A DNA stretch of 27,887 nt, from the NCBI GenBank assembly GCA_900540095.1, contig UQEO01000018.1:1-27887 (forward strand). The letters are read 5' to 3'. Shown piece by piece: positions 15,507-23,600 of the stretch (positions are counted from its first letter, which is position 1; every line of letters starts with the position of its first letter). Made by a program: the position numbers and the translations under genes. The notes beneath the pieces were generated by a model. That model saw only the letters and a list, made by a program, of their open reading frames with translations, ran no database searches and was not told the origin of the DNA. The DNA comes from an uncultured Collinsella sp. GTDB taxonomy: Bacteria; Actinomycetota; Coriobacteriia; Coriobacteriales; Coriobacteriaceae.

Positions 15507-16386
15507 ATGGTTGAACTGCTGAAGGGTGCTCCCGTTGCCCGTGCTTTGACTGAGGAGCTTGCCGCTCGCTGCGCAGCGCTGCGCGAGCGGGGCGTTGTTC
15601 CGACGTTGGCTATCGTGCGTGTGGGTGAGCGCGAGGACGACCTATCCTACGAGCGCGGCGCTCTCAAGCGCTGCGAGAAGGTTGGCATTGAGGCGCGCCG
15701 CGTTTTGCTTCCTGCCGATGTTTCGCAGGACGAGCTGCTGGCGGCCATCGAGGACATCAATACTGATTCGGCTGTTCATGGCTGTCTGATGTTCCGCCCG
15801 CTGCCCGCCGGCCTTGACGAGAACGCCGTCGCCGCAGCGCTCGGAGACCGCCGGCCCCGCAGCGCTCGATCCCGCCAAGGACGTTGACTCCATGACGCCG
15901 TCTTCGCTGCTTACCACGCTTTCGGGGCGCGGCGAGGGTTTTGCTCCCTGCACGGCCGAGGCAGTGTTAGCGTTGCTGGACCATTACGGTGTTGAGCTGG
16001 ATGGAGCTAAGGTTGCTGTGGCCGGGCGTTCGCTGGTGATCGGGCGTCCTGTTGCCGCCATGCTTACGGCGCGCAATGCGACCGTGACGACGTGCCATAC
16101 GCATACGCGCGACCTTGCTGCCGAGTGCCGTGCTGCCGACATTGTGGTTGCCGCCGTTGGACGCGCGCGTACGATTGGCGTGGATGCCGTTCGCGAGGAC
16201 CAGACGATCATTGATGTGGGCATTAACTGGGATGAGGACGCTGGCAAGCTGGTCGGGGACGTCGATTTTGATGCTGTGGAGCCGGTTGTTGGTGCCATCA
16301 CCCCCGTGCCGGGCGGCGTGGGCGCCGTGACAACGGCGATTCTCGCCAAACACGTGATCGAAGCGGCCGAGCGAGCATCGAAATAG
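15507..16386 (+). pseudogene. folD: FolD-type methylene-THF dehydrogenase, frameshifted
   Basis: FolD oxidises 5,10-methylene-THF to methenyl-THF with NAD(P). The N-terminal part (15507-15887, SD GAAGAGAGG) reads correctly to L112, then continues out of frame to a stop. The C-terminal part resumes in the +1 frame with LDPAKDVDSMTP and includes the nucleotide-binding GRSLVIGRPVAAML and the closing ITPVPGGVGAVTTAILAKH. The cause is visible: CCGCAGCGCTCG occurs twice (15832-15843 and 15857-15868) with 13 bp between, a 25-bp insertion. Removing 25 bp gives a continuous 284-aa protein, the normal length. The site is also unusual: Y48 is present, but the catalytic Lys is A52 and the catalytic Gln is F96. 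A sequencing or assembly error is possible, but the flanking repeats favour a real or reversible event. Confidence 0.88.
15832..15868 (+). repeat. 12-bp direct repeat framing the folD frameshift
   Basis: The 12-mer CCGCAGCGCTCG is at 15832-15843 and again at 15857-15868, with GAGACCGCCGGCC between. The 25-bp period shifts the frame by +1. Loss of one unit would restore an uninterrupted AVAAALDPAKDVD reading. Confidence 0.9.
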
Positions 16387-16420
16387 GCATTTTTGCACAC
16401 AGGGGTCCCGAGGGGTCCTG

Positions 16421-16444
16421 AAGGGTTGCGGTTTCGCCCTTTTT
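16421..16444 (+). terminator. Candidate terminator after folD
   Basis: AAGG and GCG (from 16421) pair with CGC and CCTT (to 16441) around the loop GTTT with a 3-nt bulge, followed by T residues. It lies 35 bp past the folD stop. The imperfect stem makes it only moderately credible. Confidence 0.45.
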
Positions 16445-16498
16445 GCGCCGAAGCGATACACTGTTGCCGTTTGATTTCTTCGCTCAAGGAGGATGCGC

Positions 16499-18022
16499 AT
16501 GCCGTGCACAACGATTCTGGTCGGTAAAAACGCAAGCTACGACGGGTCGACCCTGGTCGCGCGTAACGAGGACTCGTCCAACGGGGTGTTTGAGCCCAAG
16601 CGCATGCGCGTAGTGCATCCCGACGAGCAGCCGCGCGTCTACACGAGCGTCCTGAGCCACCTGACCATTGAGCTGCCCGACAACCCCATGCGCTACACGA
16701 GCGTTCCCGACGTCATTCCCGGCCACGGCATCTGGGCCGAGGCCGGTTTTAACGAGCTCAATGTGGGCATGTCCGCAACCGAGACGCTCACCACCAACGA
16801 GCGCGTCCGCGGCGCCGACCCGCTCGTGGACTACGTGCCCGCCAAGGGCAATGAGGGTGAGGACGGCTATGTGCCGGCGCAGCCTGGTGGCCTGGGCGAG
16901 GAGGACATGGTGACCCTGGTCCTGCCGTACGCCAAGTCCGCCCGCGACGGCGTTCGTATCCTGGGCGACCTGCTCGAGCGCTACGGCACCTACGAGAACA
17001 ACGGCATCGCCTTTAGTGACGTGGACGAGATCTGGTGGCTCGAGACCATCGGCGGTCACCACTGGATCGCCAAGCGCGTGCCTGACGATGCCTATGTGAC
17101 CATGCCCAACCAGCTGGGTATCGACATCTTTGACCTGGACGACGCCGAGGGCGCCCAGGCCGACTACATGTGCTCCGCCGACCTGCGCGCCTGGATGGCC
17201 GAGTGGCATCTGGACCTGACGCTGGGCGTCGAGGGCGACGGCCCGGCTGCGGTCTTTAACCCGCGCGAGGCCTTTGGCTCGCACAGCGACAGCGACCACG
17301 TCTACAACACGCCGCGCGCGTGGTACATACAGCGCTGTCTCAACCCCAGCGACGTGTGGGATGGCCCCGACGCCGACTACACGCCCGAGAGCGACGATAT
17401 CCCCTGGAGCCGCGTGCCCGAGCACAAGGTGACCATCGAGGACATCAAGTACGTACTCTCGAGCCACTACCAGGGCACGGAGTACGATTGCTACGGTAGC
17501 AAGGGCACGCCCGCTACGCGTGGCGCATATCGCCCCATCGGCATCAATCGCAACAGCCAGCTCGCCGTGCTGCAGCTGCGCCCCTATGCGCAGCCGGTCT
17601 ACCGCGCCGTGCAGTGGATGGCCTTTGGCTCCAACTCGTTTAACGCGCTGGTTCCGCTGTACGCCAACGTCGAGACCATGCCCGAGTACTATGCCGACAC
17701 GCAGGCTCGCGTGACGTCCGAAAACTTCTACTGGGCAAATCGCCTGATCGGTGCCTTGGCCGATGTCCGCTTCCATGAGTGCGGTCGCGCGGTCGAGGAT
17801 TATCAGGAGAAGGTCGGCGGCATGGGCCACAAGCAGATTCACGACGTTGACGCTGTCGTAGCCGCGCTGCCCGAAGCCGAGGGGCCCGCCGAGCTCGCCC
17901 GCGCCAACGAGGAGTTTGCCGAGCGTGTGCGCGTAGAGACCGATGCCCTGCTGGGCAAGGTGCTCTACACCACGAGTTGCGCCATGAAGAACTCTTTCGC
18001 GATGAACGACAACGTGAGGTAG
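16499..18022 (+). CDS. C69 family dipeptidase (PepD-like Ntn hydrolase)
   Basis: The 507-aa cytoplasmic peptidase hydrolyses dipeptides. C69 enzymes are N-terminal nucleophile hydrolases that use a Cys close to the N-terminus. I chose ATG 16499 (MPCTTILVG) because AAGGAGG ends 6 nt before it; ATG 16493 would sit directly on the SD. The nucleophile is C3, followed by the family block ASYDGSTLVARNEDS. Other conserved patches are GHGIWAEAGFNELNVGMS, YGTYENNGIAFSDVDEIWWLET and HHWIAKRVPDDAYVTMPN. No signal peptide is visible. Transport and use of peptides as carbon/nitrogen source fits an amino-acid-fermenting gut anaerobe. It is followed by a 99-bp gap without a clear terminator. Confidence 0.94.
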   Translation: MPCTTILVGKNASYDGSTLVARNEDSSNGVFEPKRMRVVHPDEQPRVYTSVLSHLTIELPDNPMRYTSVPDVIPGHGIWAEAGFNELNVGMSATETLTTNERVRGADPLVDYVPAKGNEGEDGYVPAQPGGLGEEDMVTLVLPYAKSARDGVRILGDLLERYGTYENNGIAFSDVDEIWWLETIGGHHWIAKRVPDDAYVTMPNQLGIDIFDLDDAEGAQADYMCSADLRAWMAEWHLDLTLGVEGDGPAAVFNPREAFGSHSDSDHVYNTPRAWYIQRCLNPSDVWDGPDADYTPESDDIPWSRVPEHKVTIEDIKYVLSSHYQGTEYDCYGSKGTPATRGAYRPIGINRNSQLAVLQLRPYAQPVYRAVQWMAFGSNSFNALVPLYANVETMPEYYADTQARVTSENFYWANRLIGALADVRFHECGRAVEDYQEKVGGMGHKQIHDVDAVVAALPEAEGPAELARANEEFAERVRVETDALLGKVLYTTSCAMKNSFAMNDNVR

Positions 18023-18121
18023 GGATTTCCCGTCGATCGAATAGCGCTAAAACGCTTTGTCGCTTTCGCTCAATCTTGGGTACAAGAACGCCAATGCAGT
18101 TGTTTGTGATTGGAGACAACC

Positions 18122-18538
18122 ATGGTTATGAAACTCGATCAGCTTGTTAACGGCGCCATCAACGTTGGCTTTGGCGCTGCCGCCGTTGCCGTCGAGGGCA
18201 GCAAGAAGGTTCTCGACGACCTCAGTACCAAGGGCGAGCAGGTCCGCAAGGACACCGCCACCCCCGATATCGCCCGCAGCGTGTCTGACATGTTCGAGCA
18301 GGCCGGCGGCACCATCTCCGACCTGACCGAGCGCTTGGGCATGCAGGGCGAGACCGCGGCTCAGCGCGTGCTTGACGAGCTCATCCTTGCCCGCGTCCGC
18401 GTCATGACCGCCCCCGAGCGCACGGCCTTCCTGGCCCATGTGCGCGACATCGTCGATTCGGTCGAGGACAACGTGACCTCGGTGCCCGTCGAGTCCGTTG
18501 AGCCCGACGACGCGAAGGATACCGAAGAGGCCGAGTAG
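18122..18538 (+). CDS. Phasin-like helical protein
   Basis: The 138-aa, mostly helical protein starts at ATG 18122 with GGAG 6 nt upstream. The N-terminal half (KLDQLVNGAINVGFGAAAVAVEG) is weakly amphipathic and the middle is a charged coiled-coil-like region (KKVLDDLSTKGEQVRKD ... MFEQAGGTISDLTERLG). The tail is acidic (DDAKDTEEAE). This is the pattern of small phasin-superfamily proteins, which coat granules or bind membranes; no PHA synthase is seen here. It overlaps in operon fashion with the UbiB-like gene 8 bp downstream, and this pairing is the best functional clue. A possible promoter (TTGTCG ... TACAAG, 18 bp apart) lies at about 18058-18087. Confidence 0.8.
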   Translation: MVMKLDQLVNGAINVGFGAAAVAVEGSKKVLDDLSTKGEQVRKDTATPDIARSVSDMFEQAGGTISDLTERLGMQGETAAQRVLDELILARVRVMTAPERTAFLAHVRDIVDSVEDNVTSVPVESVEPDDAKDTEEAE

Positions 18539-18546
18539 CAGCGCAG

Positions 18547-20310
18547 ATGGCAGATTCCACCACCGATTACAACAATCTAGATCCCTTGGGTGACGAGGCG
18601 GCGGTTGTCGATGAGGTCGATGCCGTCGTCTCGGGCGCTCGCAAGAAGCCGCGCGCTGTCGATATGGTGCCCGAGGAGCCCGACGCGATGGCGCCGGATG
18701 AGGAATACCAGCTCACGCCGGCGGGTCGCCGCGAGCGCATCGGACAGATTGTTCGCCTGGTCAAAAAGTACCGCGTGTGGGATAACCTCACGCCGGTTCG
18801 TTTGCGCCGCCTGCTCGAGGAACTCGGCCCCATGTTCGTTAAGATGGGGCAGATTCTGGCCAACCGGTCCGAGATTCTGCCGCAACGCTTTTGTGACGAG
18901 CTGCGTCGTCTGCGCTCCGATGTGGAGCCGGTGCCGTACGAGGTCGTACTCAGTTGTCTGGAAGAAGAATACGGCCTGCGCCTGGGGGAGATGTTCGATG
19001 CGATCGACCCCAATCCGCTCGGTAGTGCATCGCTCGCGCAGGTGCACCGCGCTCGTCTGGTGACGGGCGAGGACGTGGCCGTCAAGGTGCAGCGCCCCGG
19101 TGCGCAGCAGGTTATGGCACAGGACATCGATATCATTCGCTCGGTGGTGCGCATCGTTTCCAAGTTTGTCAACACCGATCAATTCGTTGACCTGCACGGC
19201 GTAGTCGAGGAGTTGTGGACCTCGTTTCGCGAGGAGACCAACTTTTTGGCCGAGGCAAAAAACCTCAACGACTTCTACGAGTTCCATAAGAGCGTTCATG
19301 GCGTGACGTGCCCTAAATCCTATCTGGACCTGTGCACCGAGCACGTGGTGGTCATGGATTACGTTGACGGCATCTCGATCGCCGATCCTGAACGCTTGGT
19401 GGCCGAGGGCTATGACTTGGAAAAGATCGGTGCCGCAATCGTCGAGGACTACTCGACGCAGGTGCTCGATGACGGCTTTTTCCATGCCGACCCGCATGCG
19501 GGAAACATCATTCTCAAGGACGGCATCGTCTACTTTATCGACTTGGGCATGGTCGGACGCATGTCGAGCCACGACCGCGGCATCGTCAAGGACATGATTT
19601 TCGCCGTGGCCGAGGGTGACGTGCCCAAGCTCAAGGATTCGCTCATGCGCTTTGCCGTAACGCGCGGCGATTCTGCCGAGCTCGATCATTCGGCCTTTTT
19701 GTCCGATTTGGACTTTATCGTGGCTGACTTTGCGGGCCTTGACCTTAAGGACCTGGATATCGGTGAGTTTTTGACCTCGCTGTTAAACCTCGCGCGCAAA
19801 AATGACGTTGAGCTGCCGAGCGTGGTGACAATGTTCGCCCGCGGCATGGTGACGCTCGAGGGCCTGTTGACCGAGTACATGCCTAACGTCAACATGATCC
19901 AGATCATCCAGACGCACATCAAAAACGAGAAGAGCACCTACGCCCGCATGCGCGAGATGAGCCGCGACTTTGCAGCGAGCAGTTATCGCGCGGCGAAGGG
20001 CTCGCTCGAGGCGGCCGAGTATCTGGGCTTGGCTTCGCGTATGCTCACGCGCGGTCAGCTTAAGGTGAACACGCAGATCATGAGCAGCGATAAGGCGCTG
20101 CGACAGCTAGGTGGGATTATCGACCGCATGTCGATGGCAATTGTGATCGCCGGTCTGTTTATCGGTTCGTCGGTGGTGTACTACGCGCGCATCGAGCCGG
20201 TTGTGTTTGGTATCCCGGTCATTGGCTTTATGGGCTACGTGAGCGCGCTGGTGCTGGCGCTTATGCTGGGCCGCAATATCTGGCTCAACAGCCACGGCGG
20301 CAAACATTAG
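18547..20310 (+). CDS. ABC1/UbiB (AarF) family atypical kinase
   Basis: The 587-aa atypical protein kinase/ATPase family member is linked to isoprenoid-lipid handling in other bacteria. The start ATG 18547 lies 8 bp past the phasin-like stop; its SD is weak, so it is probably translated by coupling. Family hallmarks are present: KMGQ (K99/G101/Q102) with LANRSEILP, the Ala-rich loop GSASLAQVH (159-167), K180 in VAVKVQRPG, HADPHAGN (313-320) and YFIDLG with D332. Two C-terminal membrane helices (about 533-555 and 560-580) anchor it, the usual UbiB-type topology. The extra N-terminal stretch of about 60 residues is acidic. With no ubiquinone pathway in such an anaerobe, the lipid partner is unknown. 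Confidence 0.94.
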   Translation: MADSTTDYNNLDPLGDEAAVVDEVDAVVSGARKKPRAVDMVPEEPDAMAPDEEYQLTPAGRRERIGQIVRLVKKYRVWDNLTPVRLRRLLEELGPMFVKMGQILANRSEILPQRFCDELRRLRSDVEPVPYEVVLSCLEEEYGLRLGEMFDAIDPNPLGSASLAQVHRARLVTGEDVAVKVQRPGAQQVMAQDIDIIRSVVRIVSKFVNTDQFVDLHGVVEELWTSFREETNFLAEAKNLNDFYEFHKSVHGVTCPKSYLDLCTEHVVVMDYVDGISIADPERLVAEGYDLEKIGAAIVEDYSTQVLDDGFFHADPHAGNIILKDGIVYFIDLGMVGRMSSHDRGIVKDMIFAVAEGDVPKLKDSLMRFAVTRGDSAELDHSAFLSDLDFIVADFAGLDLKDLDIGEFLTSLLNLARKNDVELPSVVTMFARGMVTLEGLLTEYMPNVNMIQIIQTHIKNEKSTYARMREMSRDFAASSYRAAKGSLEAAEYLGLASRMLTRGQLKVNTQIMSSDKALRQLGGIIDRMSMAIVIAGLFIGSSVVYYARIEPVVFGIPVIGFMGYVSALVLALMLGRNIWLNSHGGKH

Positions 20311-20387
20311 AGGCTGCGACCGTCACCGCATTTTCCTATCGCAAACAATAGCTTTTACCTTGGGCTTCGCCTGTGTGCGGGGTCCTT

Positions 20388-20415
20388 TTGCGTGATACCA
20401 TTTTGACGGTAATAA
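20388..20415 (+). promoter_or_regulatory. Candidate promoter of the riboswitch operon
   Basis: TTGCGT (20388-20393) and TAATAA (20410-20415) are separated by 16 bp. The expected start point is about 20423, just before the riboswitch P1 stem at 20426, which supports the assignment. Confidence 0.55.
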
Positions 20416-20425
20416 TCGATGGCCT

Positions 20426-20598
20426 AGATGGTGGTGCGGAGACGCACGAACGCGCGGTTTTCCTGCGCGTTTGGGAGAATCGGGGTGCAAGTCCCCGGCT
20501 GTACCAGTAACCGTAATTCCTCTTGGCTCGGGATGTTCGCGTCGCAGATCGGACGACGCGCCTGAGCCGTTAAGGTTAAGTCGGATCGCCTCCCATCT
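20426..20598 (+). promoter_or_regulatory. Cobalamin (B12) riboswitch
   Basis: The core reads GGGAGAATCGGGGTGCAAGT, then CCCCGGCTGTACCAGTAACCG, matching the order of the cobalamin riboswitch consensus (GGTGxAAxTCC, then CxGxxCC and ACxGTAA). The 3' part holds a B12-box-like GTTAAGTCGGATCGCC (about 20570-20590). AGATGG (20426-20431) pairs with CCATCT (20593-20598) to close P1. It precedes two genes for surface DUF4430 proteins. I identify the class with good confidence; the exact ligand preference (AdoCbl or MeCbl/hydroxo) cannot be told from this. Confidence 0.85.
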
Positions 20599-20660
20599 TG
20601 CATGCGGCTGCGGCGTATGCCGCCGGTGTGCATAGGGCTCTGGAGGGAAGGGGGACCCCG

Positions 20661-23600
20661 ATGGGGGAACTCGAGCGTAACATGCGCGATGACGTGGGGC
20701 AGCCGCTGGGCAATGCTCCAAGTACAGACAATGGGGGACAAATGGATATGTTTGAGGACGAGCGCGAGCGCGCCTCGCTGCATCGCCGTGGCGCGATTGC
20801 ACGCGGTGTAGCCAAGCGCGGCCTGGTGGCATTCCTGGCCTTCGCGATGGCCTTTGGCACCACGCCGGCTCAGCTGTGGGCCGAGGGCGCCGAGGGCATT
20901 GCCGAGGCTGTGGCTCAGGCTACGACGCCGGGCGAGGACGCAGCGCTTGCGGGCGGTGCCGCTGGGCAGAGCGGCGCCGAGGTTCCGGATTCCGGGAGCG
21001 CGCCTGCAGCTAGTGCCGCCACAACAAAGGCAGCAACTGGCGACGAAGGCTCGGCGACGGGGGAGAGCCCTGCCGCGAGCAAGCAGTCTTCGGCGGCATC
21101 CGCTGGCCAAGCAGGATCTGCCGCCGCGGCTGCCGTTCAGACAGAGAACCCGACAGAAACCGGCGATGCTGCCAAGAAGCAGGTCGAGGTCTCGTTCTCG
21201 ATTATCGGCACCGATGCCGACGGCAAGGCTCAGACCTGGGTGGCGCCTACGCAGCTCAAGCTCGACGAGGGCGCAACGGCTGCGGATGCCTTCGTTAAGC
21301 TGCAGCAGAAGACGGGCTTTAAGGCGGATTACGATCCGAACACGGCATACGGTTTCTACCTCAAAAGCATCACATCCCCGAACGATGGCCGCACGCTTGC
21401 CTACGATCCGACGACTTATGCCTTCTGGCAGCTGTTCGTCGACGGCGCGTCTTCCTCGGTCGGCGCGAGCAGCGTTAAACTCGCCCAGGGGCAGAAGATT
21501 GAGTTTGCCTATACGGCTGGTAACACTACCCCCGTTGTTAAGGACCAGGTTGCCGCAAATGTGACCGTCATTGGTCGCGATGCCCACGGCAAGACTCAGA
21601 CTTGGGTCGATAACGCGCAGTATGTGGTGACGTCCGGCTCGAACGCACTTGACCTTACGAAGGTCGCGCTCGAGGCGAATGGCATCGACGCCGTTGCTGC
21701 GGGCTCCTTCATTCTGAGCCTTAAGTACAACGGCGTTGAACTGGGTACGCCGCTCGATTATTCGACCTATTGGCAGCTGTTCATCAACGGCAAGTCGAGC
21801 GACTACACGGCAGACAATGTCACCATTCATGCTGGTGATACCGTTACGTGGTTCTACGGTGGCTGGGGCGACCAGTTGCCGTCCGATTCTGTCCATGCTT
21901 CCGTTCAGGTACTTGGTAAGGACAAGGACGGCAAGCAACAGGTTTGGGCTTCGACGGGCCAGACGAGCCTCAAGGCAGGCTCCACTGCTAAGGATCTCCT
22001 TGAGCAGACCGGCCTTACTCTCGATGCTGGCGAATCGTCTTGGGGCTGGTTCCTCAACGGCATTACTTCGCCGTTCGATGGTAAGTCCTATGGCTGGGAT
22101 GCTGCGACCAATAGCTATTGGCGCTTCTACGTAAATGGCAAGTTCGCCGACGTTGGCGCCGGTGCCTACGAGCTTCAAGAGGGCGATGCCGTCACCTTTA
22201 TGTATGGTGCTGACGCCGATGCCCTCCCCGGTCAGGTGCTTGGGTCTGTCGATGTTATCGGTCCCGATGTCAACGGCAACAATACTCGCTGGGGCTCGGC
22301 AAGCAATGTTTCTTTGCCCGAAGGCTCTACTGCCCAGAACCTTATTGAGACGGTCCTGAAGGCCAAGGGCGTTACGTACAACGGCTCCCAGAGTGGTGAG
22401 TACTGGTTCCTCAATTCCATCAATTCGCCGTTCGATCACAAGCCGTATGCCTGGGATGCTGCGACCAATAAATATTGGCACCTGTATATCAACGGAGAGC
22501 CCTCCTTACTCTGCGCCAATCAGATTACGCTCAAGAGCGGCGATAAGGTTACGCTTGCCTATACCACCGACGATTCGGCCATGCCCGATCCCGACAAGAT
22601 TGTCGTGGACCCGAGCGCGACGACTCCTGATTGGGATGCCGAGTGGGCCGGCTACGGCAACAGTGGCAACGGTTCGACCGTAACGGATGCCAAGACGCCT
22701 GCGCAGGCCGCCGGTCTTAAGTGGGCCTTCGATTGGAAGGCCGAGTCTGGTCAGCAGTATGCCAACTGCAGCGAGCCTGTCATCGCTAACGGCTTTGTGT
22801 ACATCGCGACCGAGAACGAGCTCATCAAGATCGATTCGTCCACGGGCAAAAAGGTTGCCTCTGCGCCGCTTGCCTCCAAGGTGAGCTATACTTCTCGTCC
22901 GATCTATACCAATGGCCTTATCATCGTTCCGCTCAACGGCGGTGCGGTCCAGGCGATTACTGCAGACAAGCTGATCTGCAAGTGGCTGACGCCTGGTTTG
23001 ACGGATTTGACGCAGAGCTCCTGCACCGTCGTTTCGGACGGCGAGTACGTCTATGTAGGCTCGGTCGATATTTCGTATGACGAGAATTACAACGCGACCT
23101 ACGGCAACGGCTCCCTTAAGCGTATCAAGATTGCCACGGGCGAAGTCTCTTGGCAGAACATCGACCCTGCCGAGGGCTATTACTGGACTGGTGCGGCTTT
23201 GACGGATAAGTATGCCATCGTTCCTACGAGCGCGGGCACGCTTAAGTGCATTGATAAGACGACGGGCGATGTCGTTTCGACCATGAAGCTCGGCGCTCTC
23301 GCGAACGCCGACTGTGTCGCCGATCCGTCCAATGGTTCGACCTTCTATCAGATGACGCACGATGGAAAGCTCCATGTGATTTCGCTTTCGGCGAAGGGCG
23401 TGCTGAGCGAGCAGAAGACGGTCGATCTGGGTCTTACGAATAACATGAGCGCACCGGCGGTGGCTGGCGAAAACTTGATTGTCGGCGGACAGACGGCTAC
23501 TGGCTCTGCTCTGGCTCTCTATAATCTGAAGACCGGTAAGACCACGATGGTCACCGCTGCTGACGGTAAAGAACTGCCGGCCGGATTTAACGGTATTGCT

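Noticed and set aside
20424..22481. 685-codon minus-strand open frame opposite the large surface-protein gene
   Set aside because: A shadow frame of GC-biased coding DNA: Arg-rich, spans the riboswitch and has no domain.
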